NCBI GenBank assembly: GCA_035578175.1 | Contig: JAQMRL010000003.1 | Coordinates: 85,249,969-85,313,968 of the forward strand | Length of the DNA stretch: 64,000 nucleotides | Reading direction: 5' to 3' | From: Catonia carolina | Lineage: Eukaryota; Arthropoda; Insecta; Hemiptera; Achilidae | Shown here: in pieces, positions 1 through 9,860 of the stretch | Position numbering within the stretch: the stretch's first letter is position 1 | Layout: every line of letters begins with the position of its first letter | The notes under the pieces: model-generated | Told to the model about the DNA's origin: nothing | Database searches by the model: none | Seen by the model: the letters and a program-made list of their open reading frames with translations, nothing else | Position numbers and translations under genes: made by a program

Positions 1-113
1 TAGAATTTGGTAATGTTTTTTTGTTTATTTCTAATGTTTTATTATTAATATTAGGGTATATTGTTAATTATTTGCATTGGCAAAAGAAAGTCGTCTGCGT
101 GTTTCACACCAGA
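1..113 (+). mobile_element. HINE-like element, 3' end only
   Basis: This is the last ~110 bases of the dispersed ~950-bp family whose fuller copies lie at 17768-18718, 22849-23783 and 27710-28656. It contains the 3' subterminal repeat (GGCAAAAGAAAG) followed by the terminal hairpin region and ends CAGA before a T, as in other copies. The rest of the copy lies left of the window. Confidence 0.7.
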
Positions 114-209
114 TCTTTACTTCTGTAGAATATTATACGATATTTTATATTTATTTATTTTAGATCGTATCAACGATGTATCGATGTAAAATTTATCAAT
201 CACAGTTGC

Positions 210-246
210 GTTGTTTAGGTTATAAGCCGAAAGGCTGGTTTGAACT
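210..246 (-). mobile_element. 397-bp retroposon family, 3' tip fragment
   Basis: About 37 bases match the 3' end of the retroposon seen whole at 1760-2156 and 35320-35716 (complement of CCAGCCTTTCGGCT plus the CTAAACAA tail). It is either a severely 5'-truncated insertion or a relic. Nothing else is recognisable in 247-900. Confidence 0.55.
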
Positions 247-904
247 TATTATAACTTAGATATAGGTAAACAAGATATAAGGTTCTTCTCGTTATTTAAT
301 AGCCACACCTCGTATAACGATATTCCAGTAAATAAACCAATAATATTGTTACACAATTTTTAAAAATCCTTTACAATATTGAACATCTAACGACCCGTGA
401 AAAAGAACTTTTTGTACTTTTGATATTTTTGGCTTCGATGATTCAACTGTATTTTCACATCCGTTTATTTGTTTGTGTCTTTTGTTCTTCCGTTTCAATT
501 TCCATTACAATTTTCTTAATTTTTCTCCGGAAAATGTCTGACATTTTTGATATGCTCTCTAAATGAATCTCAGTTTTTAATTTCCTTCTCTTTGATGTTC
601 ACTATCTCAAGACATTTTTACATCCAATAAAAAGTTTTATTTTATTAATTTTTAAACTTTTATTGGAGTACTAAAATATTCCTCTAGCTTTTCTCTACTC
701 CATTCCCCATGAGCGATATAACAAAAAAAAACAAAAAAAAAAAACAAAAACAAAACCTTTGTTTCAATGTCGGTCCGGCCGGTTCATAAAATCCTTATCC
801 AATAATTACTAACTATTTTTTCTGTATTACACAATAACTCATATATAATGCATTATTTTCATTCAAGAGTGTTTCAATAAAAAAGTTTTATTTAAACATT
901 TTTA
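247..904. other. AT-rich interval, nothing recognised
   Basis: No gene, RNA or repeat recognised. An A/C-rich simple stretch lies near 720-757. Confidence 0.5.
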
Positions 905-2367
905 ATATTTTACGATCTACCCGTCCCGTGTTCACCCGGGTATAATTATGTTTTATTTCAATAATTTTAAATTAGGGTTATAATTAAATAAAAAATAAAA
1001 TTTTCTGATTGGGAAAATCTGATGTAGGACAAATCCACCGACTTTCAGCCAAACAAAAAATTTGATTTTAAAGTTGAACGACGTTTTCAACCCCTTACGG
1101 ATACACTTTTGTAAACGTTAAGGAGTAATTATTTTAGGTGGACTATAGGCAACATCTCCACCGAGTTTCAGCCATCTAGCTCTTCTGTAACTAAGTAAAC
1201 TGAAAATATTGATTTAAGGTTGGAACACCCTTTTTAACCCCTTACAGATACATTTCTTAAATTACTAAAATTCAGTATTTTTATCGTTACTATACTTAAC
1301 ATCTCAACAAAGTTTCAGCTGTATAATTCGTCCGGAACTTAGTAAATAAAAATTATTGGTTTAAGGATTTTATATCCTTTTTAACCCTTTAGAGGTACAT
1401 TTTGAAAATTGTTAAAGGGTATTTCTTTATTTTCACTATAAATAAAATCACCAAAATTTAGCTATATAACTCGTCTAGAACGTCTTATTAAACGATAATA
1501 TTGGTTTAAGGGTTGAACACTACTTTCATCCCCTTAGGGGTACATTTTGGAAATAGTAAGGGGTAATTTTTGTAGTTGAACTATAAGAACTACAAGTACA
1601 ATTTGAACTATCCATTCCGGGCAAAAACAAAACTTTTTATTTTATTCAATAAAGGAGTTATGGTCATAAAATACAAAAAAATACAAAAAAGTTAAACAAA
1701 ACTGAGAGGTATCTGCTTTTATTTTTGGTATGTTTTCCGTTTACTATGTTCCATAGTAATATGCCCAAAACGGGCATGTGGAGTGTTATTTTAATTGCAC
1801 TCTATCTGTTTGGTCCAGGGCTAAAAAAATAGTTCTGTTTCTTATCACATAGTCAGCCACTTGTATGACTGAACTATTTAAGAACAGAAGAGGTAGAGGT
1901 GTAAAAGACACTAGTCAGAGTTATCTCCTCTGAGAGTAATGAATTTCACTATGCAGCCAGACCCTGTGGTGAATGAAGTGAAGGTGTCATTTACAGGGTG
2001 GAAAGTGAATGCTTTTCGGAGGGCCTGGCATGCTGATAAGCATACTCTTTCAACTCAGTGAGGAAGGCAATCGTAAACCACCTTACTCCTCGTTTTTACT
2101 TAGTAAAACCTCTAGAGGTTCAAACCAGCCTTTCGGCTGTTGACCTAAACAACAACATGTTCCATAGTAAACAAAAAATATCGGTTTTAGGATTGAACAC
2201 CTTTTTCAACCTCTTAACGGTGAATTGTTGAAATCGTTTATGTTTAACTTTCCTAAATACCCTAAAGGGAATAATCCCTCTAAATTTCAGCTTTCTAACT
2301 ATTGAGCTAGTAGGAGAATTTGTGAAGAATCAGTCAATCAGCCGAAGAGGGCTTTCGTATTTATATA
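905..2367 (+). repeat. Dispersed repeat with ~150-bp degenerate tandem units
   Basis: A block containing TTTTTAACCCCTTA-type motifs recurs near 1084, 1230, 1376, 1530 and, after the retroposon insertion, 2199, a period of about 146-154 bp. Each unit also carries a TTTCAGCTATATAACTCGTC-like stretch. The right end (CAGTCAATCAGCC then GGCTTTCGTATTTATATA) resembles a repeat terminus widespread in insect genomes. A retroposon splits it at 1760-2156. Class is uncertain. Confidence 0.5.
1760..2156 (+). mobile_element. 397-bp retroposon, full-length, with 14-bp target duplication
   Basis: The insertion is flanked by perfect 14-bp direct repeats (ATGTTCCATAGTAA at 1746-1759 and 2157-2170). It begins with a small hairpin (TGCCC-AAAAC-GGGCA) and ends in an AACAAC tail. 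The copy at 35320-35716 also measures exactly 397 bp between its target repeats, so this is the unit length. The long target duplication and 5'-truncated relatives indicate LINE-type target-primed reverse transcription. I see no convincing Pol III A/B boxes at its 5' end. It inserted into the ~150-bp tandem repeat. Confidence 0.85.
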
Positions 2368-2887
2368 AACTTTATATTATACTGATTACAAGTATAATAA
2401 CATAATTTTGCTTTAACATTCATTCATTCCCTTGCCTATTAAATAAGTTTTAAACCTATTTTTTTATCATTGTGAGCTACACTAAACATTCAAAGCGTAA
2501 TGCAGTCTTCATTTCTTTTTTTAGAAATAATATAATTCATAACACCTAACTTATATAGCTTATTTATATAAAATTAATACAAACGGTATACTTGTAATTT
2601 TACTTACAAAAGAGATTTCAAACAAGAAAACTTCAAATTGCCACATTCGTCGACGACTCACCTGTTGAACAAAAAAATTTCTATTAGTAATTTTATTGTT
2701 ATATTTAAAAATAAAATACACTTTTTATGTTACTAAAATAGTGGATTTTATTCCATTACTTATCAATGAGTAACTTGATTTACCTTTTTCTGCCAATTTT
2801 TTCCCTGGCCCATCCAGAAATTGTTTCTTTGCGAAATTATGAATAAATAAAGTTTGATAAAACAAAAATCATTTGTACATTTTTTTA
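2368..2887. other. AT-rich interval, nothing recognised
   Basis: No coding frame, inverted repeat or known repeat recognised. Confidence 0.4.
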
Positions 2888-3074
2888 AATTTATTTATTT
2901 AACGTCGCATATACTGCAAGGTCATTAGCGACAACGTTGGGGGTGTAACTGTGCGTAATAAGGATGAAATGATTTTTTGTAACGTATGAAAATATGCCGT
3001 GCCTGAGTGGGATTCGAACCCAGGACCGAATGATGAGAGGCGAGCACGTTACCAACTACGCCAATGCGGCCGGC
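2888..3074 (-). mobile_element. tRNA-derived SINE (SINE-1)
   Basis: Read on the minus strand, a tRNA-like head (GTAGTTGGTAACGTGC box-A-like; GGGTTCGAATCCC matching box B) is followed by a ~100-bp body (CATATTTTCATACGTTACAA). Relatives lie at 24000-24125 and 26244-26415. The 3' part here differs from those copies, suggesting a variant subfamily. The open frame across it (2994-3197) is incidental. Confidence 0.75.
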
Positions 3075-3539
3075 ATTGTACATTTGTTCAGAAAAGTTAA
3101 ACGAATTAAAAAACGGTGGGGGGTATTTTTAAGATTTTTTTATGCTGAAATCACCGGGCTGCTTCCAACCCCTAGTCCGCAACTGGACGCCAATTAAAAC
3201 GCAAGGATTTGAATTGATTAAACTTTTATTTTGAATCTTTAACTGTACTTTAACCAAAAGATGAGAGAGCATCGATATTACATTAAAATTAACATGAACA
3301 GGCACCAATATAAATACAGCATTCACCAATGTTAAATTTGGAATAAAAGAATTATCAAAAGAATGTACTAAAGTATGAAAAAATTAAAACAATAAAAAGT
3401 TCAAAATGTTGAAGAAAAGTTATTATCAATAGTAATAAAGGATTTAAAAAAATAAAAATTATATCTAATATTTTTCACATTTATCTTTTTCGACTAGGTG
3501 TTTACATCCTAGGTTTATGTATTGATTACTTTTAACAAC

Positions 3540-3700
3540 ACTAAATTATTGTTTGAACAGAAACCTATTTATGCGGGGAGAAAATACTTTAACAAATTAC
3601 CACTTGAGTTAAAAAGTCGCGGTAATCTGTATTTACTAAAAAAACTATTCTCAAAAGTATTATCAGGGTGTATTTTGGATGATCCCCCTAGATGTTTAAA
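3540..3700 (+). pseudogene. LINE reverse transcriptase tail, remnant
   Basis: The translation contains IYAGRKYFNKLPLELKS followed by LYLLKKLFSKVL. This matches the short domain often found at the C-terminus of arthropod non-LTR retrotransposon polymerases (pattern Y.G.K.YNKLP..LK). No polymerase core lies upstream, so it is a fragment at best. Confidence 0.4.
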
Positions 3701-3739
3701 TATTATTTTAATTAGTATATTTATTTTATTAAATTAATA

Positions 3740-4587
3740 ACGTAAACAAAGAAAATACTCGTAAATTAAATTTTTCACAGGGTGACTACTGCGTTTCAGA
3801 GTCACTACAACAAACACAATCTGTTTCGTAGAGTACACAGTACTCATACAGATTCATTTTATCCAGTAGGGCTGAATGTTTGTTGGATGTAGGCCCATAA
3901 TCTAACCCAATCCATCAATGTACATTTTAGTCTCCAATCAGCCCTGAAAGCTTTAACGACCCGATCTAGAGTGGATTGCATTTTAATATCATTCTCGATG
4001 AGTGAAGAGGAGCAAGGGGCGGGAAATTCATTGAATTTCACAATCTGTGACTACAAATGAATTATTGAGAAAAAATACGAGTACATGACTGTACGAGCAC
4101 GAATGGAAACGTTATGCAATGGGATTTAAATAACAGGAATTTTTAATGAATACTCTCAACCCTGCGTTAGCGTTACGAATCACTTAATCTACTTATCAAT
4201 TCGTTCCACTAAAATTATTGCAAAATGAAAAACGAAAAATATATTCCATCGTTTAATAATTCAAATTCAATTCTCAAGCGGTTTAATTTTAAATTTACCA
4301 ATTAGCAATAAGATTGTATTCATTACAATAACAATAATATTTGTCTCGAAGAGTTGGCCTGCTTTATCAATGTACATTTCAAGTAACCTTTAAGGAGATT
4401 CAGAAGAGTCTATACTTGCATTGTTACATTTTGGTATATTTCATGTTCTTTTTTGAGCTCTGGTTGCAATTAGGACTTTTCAGTTTTTTTATTTACAAAA
4501 GTTACACTTCAAAATTCATTACTTTTTGTTTAAATATTTTCTAATTTGTTTAATTTTTACAATCCGTTTGATGAATATTTTTGAGAA
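3740..4587. other. AT-rich interval, nothing recognised
   Basis: Only short unrelated open frames (3859-4041 minus, 4341-4544 plus) with no recognisable motifs. Confidence 0.4.
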
Positions 4588-4787
4588 TACAGTATAATCC
4601 GCTTAATACGATTTTCATCGGCCCGACACATATTAGCGTCTTAGGAGGAAAATCGTCTAGCCGAGAAGCGGCCAAGACAATCTTAAGAGAGTGTTTTTTA
4701 ACGAAATTAATATTGAAGGCAGAAAAGTGTTATCGTTTTAACACTGCGTTATGTGAAAAAGTATTAATAAAAGTGATTATATAGGTA

Positions 4788-6094
4788 TATACGAGGGCGA
4801 ATCAAATATAAACGGTAATTTTTAAAATTATATTTATTGAATAATATTATACAAAAACTATGCCTTCAACATTTTTCAATATAGTCTCCTGCATTATCTA
4901 CACACTTCTGCCACCGATTTGGAAGCTTGAATATGCCTGTTCATAAAAAGATTGAGGGAGAGTTGTCAACCAATCGCGCACGTGCTTCTCGACATCTTCA
5001 TTGCTTTCAAATCGTTTTCCTCCAAGTGATTCTTTCAGAGGCGCAAACAAAAAGTAGTCACAAGGGGACAAGTCTGGACTGTAAGGAGGGTGTTTGAGAG
5101 TTTCCCAGCCCATTTCTTCCAATTTATCCCTTGTCAACAATGCGGTGTGAGGCCTTGCGTTTTCATGAAGAAGGATGACATCTCTAATGGGCACACCTCG
5201 TCTTTTGTTTCGGTAACTGGTTTTTGCCGACTGTAGCACCTGGCAGTAGTAAGCCACATTCACTGTTCGTTGATCGTGAAGAAAATCAATGAGTAGAACT
5301 CCCCTTGAGTCAAAAAAAATTGTTGCAAGAACTTTTCCGGCTGAGACAAGTTTTGGCTTTCACTGGGCAGCCTTCATCCTTCCTTCACCACTCCTTACTT
5401 GCCATTTTCGATTCGGGAGTGCAATGGTGGACCCACGTCTCATCATATGTGACGATGTGCCTCAAAAAATCTTCACCTTCTTCTTGAAATCGATGCAGAA
5501 GTCTCCCGGCGATCTCCGACCTGACCTGTTTTTGATTTCCGGACAGCAACCTCGGAACCCATCGAGCACTAATCTTTCTGAAGCCAAGGTGGTCTGTGTT
5601 TGCAGACTGAACACTCCCGTAGCTGATACCAATTTCTGACGAGATTTCTTGAACAGTTAACCAGCGATCACCTTCAATAAGCTCTCGAACGGCACTAATG
5701 TTGTCATCTGTGAGACTTGATCTTGGGCGTCGACGGTGACTTTCGTTTTCAACACGTTCTCGCCCACCCCTAAATTCTCTGGCCCACTTATACACTCGAT
5801 TCTTAGACAGAGTAGTGTCCCCAAACTGTGCCCGCAAACAAGTAAAAATTTCCGAAGGCTTAACACGTTCATTTGCTAAAAATTTTATGACGATTCGTTG
5901 CGCAACAGATGGATGTACCTCTCGCTCGGTTATGGCTGTACTGACGGCAGAACGCAACAATGCTGCAAAGTAAGCTGTTCCCCCAACTCCTATTGAACAA
6001 AACAACAACTGCTCACCGCCACATCTGGTCCGAACGTGTTTGGTACAGTCAACAGCAAAATAATTACCGTTTATATTTGATTCGCCCTCGTATA
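4788..6094 (-). mobile_element. Full-length mariner element
   Basis: Terminal inverted repeats of about 30 bp (TACGAGGGCGAATCAAATAT inward from both ends) are near perfect and flanked by TA. The length of ~1.3 kb is standard for mariner. The transposase lies on the minus strand and is broken. The near-identity of the ends suggests a fairly recent insertion relative to the surrounding pogo-like element. Confidence 0.9.
4866..6008 (-). pseudogene. Mariner transposase, frameshifted
   Basis: The enzyme cuts and rejoins the element at its inverted repeats. An N-terminal helix-turn-helix region (RVYKWAREFRGG, then RRPRSS, 5385-6008) leads to WVPRLL and the first catalytic Asp (HIVTYDETWVHH). After a frameshift near 5385 and an in-frame stop, the frame resumes at GKVLATIFFDSRG. 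The second catalytic motif reads ILLHENARPHTA, with Glu where mariners have Asp. The third, YSPDLSPCDYFLF, is intact. Spacing is 34 residues as in DD34D mariners. A second frameshift near 4920 restores the usual C-terminus (RWQKCVDNAGDYIEK) to about 4866. At least three lesions plus the catalytic change make it inactive. Confidence 0.9.
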
Positions 6095-6119
6095 AATAAA
6101 AAAAATATAAAGGTTATAT

Positions 6120-6266
6120 ATTTTTTTTTTTGGTCTTACGTCTGACTGTTTTGCAATTGCTGCCAATGCAGACAATGAGAAGGGTGATACGTGAAGATGA
6201 GTGATGAAAAATGCCAACCTGACCGGGAATTGAACCCGGGACCCCGGTGTAGAAGCCAGTTGCATG
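6120..6266 (-). mobile_element. tRNA-derived SINE (SINE-1b), 5'-truncated
   Basis: On the minus strand, a box-B-like CCCGGGTTCAATTCCCGG is followed by a body ending in TTGCAAAACAGTCAGACG and an A-rich tail. The 5' half of the tRNA-like head is missing; fuller relatives are at 38104-38273 and 49395-49552. It sits just right of the mariner, inside the pogo-like element. Confidence 0.7.
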
Positions 6267-6495
6267 TAGGAACATAATTAAACGTAAAGATATATACGTT
6301 TTTGAACATCACATTTAATTAAAAACAAAACCAAATAGCAGCACTAATACATATTATGCACATAAATACTGTAATAACGAAATTTCCATTATTACTTATT
6401 TTTAAAATAGTCATCAATTTTGAGTGCGTAAGGGGGGAATTTTAATGCGTATGTCACCGGATGGCGACATTAAGTGGCAACCTTATTAATTTGGT

Positions 6496-6511
6496 GGCCC
6501 TGAAAAGGGCC
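6496..6511 (-). promoter_or_regulatory. Histone mRNA-type 3' stem-loop (in L-A)
   Basis: Minus strand reads GGCCCTTTTCAGGGCC followed by ACCAA: a 6-bp stem (GGCCCT/AGGGCC), UUUC loop and ACCA flank, matching the metazoan replication-dependent histone stem-loop. No histone coding sequence is present. Confidence 0.6.
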
Positions 6512-6894
6512 GTTTAAGCGGTGGTCGTCTGTCGTAGTCGTCGTGGCGGTCGGAGGCTGGGCGACACGGCGTGTCGTCGTCCAGCGGAGACGTCATCTTC
6601 TTCCCTCGCAGTAGTGCGTCGATGGCTGCTTCGTCGGGTCCGGTGGGCGTAAGGCTCGGTCGAGGGACCGCTGTGGGCATCGCTCGCGTCAGCGGGCGAT
6701 GACGGTCCGGTCGACGGCCTACGGTGACGGGACGGCGAGCGAAAGCAGCATCTTCTCTCTTGCGGGGTCGTCGATTAGTTCTCGCTGGAGTCCGGCAGCC
6801 GTGTGCGGTGGTGGACGTTTCGTCTGCTGTCTGGTGGAAGTGAATCCCTCGGTGTCTTGATTGGAATTGATTCAACCCGGCTCAGTGCAGCACT

Positions 6895-6903
6895 CTTTAT
6901 ATA
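6895..6903 (-). promoter_or_regulatory. TATA box of L-A
   Basis: TATATAAAG on the minus strand, about 186 bp inside the element, followed by AGTGCTGCACTGAGC, which is nearly identical in L-B. Confidence 0.55.
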
Positions 6904-7244
6904 CCTGCTGTTGTAGAGAGCGGCTACTGCTTTGGCCTTGATGACAAAGGCAGCCGGAAGGTTTGTCGGGCGCCGCTACAGGGCTTTGTCGCTTCGCCGC
7001 TAAAGAGCCCATCGCGCCGACAAAGGCCGGAAGAAGTATTGAAGGCCGGCAACACAGTAAATTATTAATTACAAGGGGTGGCGGTGACAATTATTAAGCG
7101 GAAACATATGTACACGTGTTTTGTGAAAAAGTTACACTTATTCACAATCAACCTTAATAAACCTTATTAATCAAGGGACTCACGAAAACCGCGTTTTAAG
7201 CAGAAAATCGTTTTAGCCGTGAGCGTATTAAACGGACACTACTG

Positions 7245-8566
7245 TAATTCTAAAAGTACAAAAAAAATTAAAAAAACTGTTCCATCGCTTTGTAGAGCAA
7301 TACAAGAAGTAGGCTATGTATCTGCAAAGTTTCATTCCTTAATCTCCTACCAAAGCATCAAAAAGGAACATTGAATCGGAAAATAATCCATTTTCGATAA
7401 ATTGACCTCATAGCATACGGTAATGGTTTTTGTTGAATAGTTCTACTCGTATCAGTGCTTGCAATCACACTAGGTGATAGTTCCACATTTTCACTGATTA
7501 CTTAATTCATTTTTTTTAAATTCTTTTTCTTAGCCCTATTAAAATTTTTCCTAACTTAAGAAAAACAAAATTTACCAACTGAAACTCCTTTGCTTTTACA
7601 AGAAATGTAAGAAAAAAGTTACGAAAATATCAGTATAACGTAGCTTTTAGTCGATACAGCTGTTATATTAAAACAAATTATTACACAATTTCTAACCATT
7701 AGCTTTTTGTAAATTATTCATCATTTTAAAGATAAAATTCTGGGTAATATAATTTTTCCGCAAAAAGTAATTTTTCGTCCAAAATGACCTTCTGACCCCC
7801 CTTAAAAAATACTATGTCACCAACCAATACGGAAAAGTAAAATTAACCGTAAAACCCCATAATAATGGCCGCCTTTATTGTCCCAAATATTGCCTAATGC
7901 CACAATTTATATTTTTATCATAAAATGAGTCAATTAATTTTTATTTTCATCTGTATTTGTTCATCATTTTTACGCAAAATTATGTAATAAAAATGATTAA
8001 AACATGTAATTGTTTCTTTTATCCAAAAAATAAGTTATTTGAGTACGTTAAACTTCACCATGAATTCTCATCGTGATAAATGTTAGGTTAACAAATAATC
8101 AAATGGGTTTTAAATGTAGAATATTTTTGTAGTGTTATATTTGCATACCGATAATTTTTCAAAAATCATTTTACTTCAAAATTCCGAAATATTCCTTTGA
8201 TTTTGTAGCCTATATAAAACTGAGATATATATCCTCAACTGTTGCACTTTTCGTAGGAAAATGTAAAAAAAAAAAACAAAATAAGAAAACACTCTGGTTG
8301 GTATAATTTAAAAGTAGACCAGCCTTGTTGTAACTTGAAACTCTTATTCTCGCTTTTTACTTTTACTTGACTCAGCAGTTACGCACGGCTTTTCCTGTCA
8401 CTCAGTATAATTCAAGTGGGTAGATAAAATTGCAATTTACTGCGAAAGGGTCAAAGAAAAACTGGGAGAGATAAAGAGAGTGTGTGAGTTTCAAAAGTAA
8501 AGAACTGGTGACGTCATGTTCTATAAAACTATCCAAATGTTTTCGTTCGTTTCTAATAAAGAAAAA
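7245..8566. other. AT-rich interval, nothing recognised
   Basis: No gene or repeat recognised; frames are short on both strands. Confidence 0.45.
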
Positions 8567-8702
8567 CGTCGTACTTTAGTGTAATAATTACACTAAAGTA
8601 CGCCGTAAAATTACTAAGTAATTTTATTACTAAAATTACTTTAGTACACTATAGTACGCCTTTTTATGCGTCATAAAATAATTATGATTTTAATGACGCA
8701 TT
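8567..8702. repeat. Cluster of palindromes
   Basis: 8571-8601 is a perfect 31-nt palindrome (arms GTACTTTAGTGTAAT, one-base centre), extending outward with one mismatch. 8667-8702 holds a second inverted repeat (ATGCGTCATAAAAT against ATTTTAATGACGCAT). AAATTACT-type repeats lie between. It may be a small inverted-repeat element or a cruciform-prone site. Confidence 0.6.
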
Positions 8703-9094
8703 TTTATTTTAACGATGAATACCGGAACTTATTTAGGCCTACGTACTGTACATACTTTTTTGAAAATAGCTTCGTTATGTCCACTGAGCAAATTAAATTA
8801 TGAAGACAGTAGTAATAAAAATTTGTAGTACCTGCATAGGTCCGAAACTTATCTTTTTCACTTCAATACATTTATTTAAACGGAAATTGTTGACAATATT
8901 AATTTATTAAATCAACTGTAACAAGACTTTCAGATTCTTTTTTTTTCAGAACTTACCTTACATTATTAAGTGTCTTTAAAAACTAAAAAGCTAAATTCTG
9001 AAATATTCTCCACAAATTTTTGTAGCATATTAGCATATAAGTCTAGGTTCGTTTGAATCTGGAAAAAATAATAAACAGACTTCCTTAAACTTCT
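8703..9094. other. AT-rich interval, nothing recognised
   Basis: No coding or repeat signal recognised. Confidence 0.4.
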
Positions 9095-9450
9095 TCTTCT
9101 TCCAAACAAGGATTAGGCCGCAGCCTGTTCTAAACTTACACACTATATCATCTATCTCCATCTTCTCCTAGATCTACCGACATCCCTTTTCCCTTCTGGA
9201 GCATACCAGTGCGCCTGCTTAGGTATCCTGTGATCTGGTATCCTTTCCATTTGATGTCTCAAACTTTGGCGATAACCCTTTATCTTTTCGTTCAAGTTGT
9301 AAATACCCAAATCTAACCTTAGTTCCTCATTCCTTTTTCTGCCCAAGCGTGTACATCCCTTAGTCCTTGGCAGAAATCTCATCTCTGCCATCTGGATTCT
9401 CCGCTCTTGGGTTTCTGTAGTTGTCCATGCCTCACTTCCATACAGAATAA
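9095..9450 (-). pseudogene. Non-LTR retrotransposon polymerase C-terminus
   Basis: The translation carries LYGSEAWTTTETQERRIQMA, EMRFLPRTKGCTRLGRKRNE, RIPKQAHWYAPEGKRDVGRS and RRRWR, the conserved tail after the reverse transcriptase domain in a common arthropod LINE group. A GAAGAAGAAG-rich 3' end follows, as usual for these elements. It is a 5'-truncated fragment with no catalytic core. Confidence 0.8.
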
Positions 9451-9597
9451 ACTTAAACTTGTAACAATTATTTATTGTGCTTAGATTACTCAAATTACAA
9501 TTACATTTATTCAATTAAATAAATTATTACGAAATGTAAAATTTAAAATCGACTATAAATAAGATTTTGTATCTGAACAATAAAAAGAAGGATTTAC

Positions 9598-9841
9598 CTG
9601 TCCACAACCACTTGTTACCACCTGCACAATTAAGCACTATTAACGTAATTCAGAACCGGTCCAGTAACTATGTTGTCTATAATTATTCTTGGTTGTAACG
9701 TAGTTTGTTTCTTTTTAAATTCCTTGATTTTGTCTATTTTTTCTTGCAGATCATTTATTATATATAATATAACGTTACTTGAACGTTTTGTGTTATTAAC
9801 GTAATCTGATACAAAAACTAACGTGTTCTTATTTAAATAAC
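9598..9841 (-). other. Exon-like segment, related to 39040-39266
   Basis: A minus-strand open stretch follows a pyrimidine-rich AG (TTACCTTTTAG) and ends at CAG|GTAAAT. It encodes DNIVTGPVLNYVNSA and then, after a frameshift, NKWLWTG. A homologous peptide (VVTGQLLNYVNSALRTDG, KWLWTG) ending at the same donor occurs at 39 kb. Function not recognised. It could be a duplicated gene exon or a spliced transposon exon. Confidence 0.35.
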
Positions 9842-9860
9842 CTAAAAGGTAAAGCAACAT

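Larger units (their letters stand above)
6452..7089 (-). mobile_element. Solo-LTR-like repeat L-A with histone-type stem-loop
   Basis: A 638-bp GC-rich block in AT-rich surroundings. On the minus strand it begins TGTCACCGCCACC and ends ATCCGGTGACA, giving TG...CA ends with an 8-bp inverted match, as in LTRs. A TATA box starts about 186 bp in, the same offset as in L-B. No AATAAA is visible, but a perfect histone-type stem-loop lies 44 bp before the 3' end. No clear target duplication is visible (flanks CGTA and ATTA). A 129-residue open frame (6486-6875) runs through it and is not recognised as a protein. A DNA element with short inverted repeats is the alternative. Confidence 0.6.
4590..7244. 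mobile_element. pogo/Tigger-like DNA element, host of nested insertions
   Basis: The left end CAGTATAATCCGCTTAATAC (4590) and the complement of the right end, CAGTAGTGTCCGTTTAATAC (ending 7244), form imperfect terminal inverted repeats, each next to a TA (4588-4589; 7245-7246). The left end closely resembles pogo-type termini. Removing the mariner (4788-6094), SINE (6120-6266) and LTR-like repeat (6452-7089) leaves only a few hundred bases and no transposase, so it looks like a non-autonomous copy. Confidence 0.5.

Noticed and set aside
2994..3074. Functional tRNA genes at SINE-1/SINE-2 heads
   Set aside because: Box B matches well, but each is fused to a shared SINE body and A-rich tail and recurs in many copies; acceptor stems are not formed.
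5289..5639. Plus-strand 116-codon frame inside the mariner
   Set aside because: Antisense shadow of the transposase.
6486..6875. 129-codon minus-strand frame across L-A
   Set aside because: It runs through the stem-loop to a stop just after it, and L-B and L-D do not preserve it as a whole. Not recognised as a protein.
6452..7089. A histone gene or histone pseudogene at the stem-loops
   Set aside because: No H1, H2A, H2B, H3 or H4 peptide can be read in any frame near any of the four copies.
6452..7089. L repeats as cut-and-paste DNA transposons with 8-bp inverted ends
   Set aside because: Not excluded, but TG...CA termini, a centrally placed TATA box and a 4-bp duplication at L-B fit solo LTRs better.
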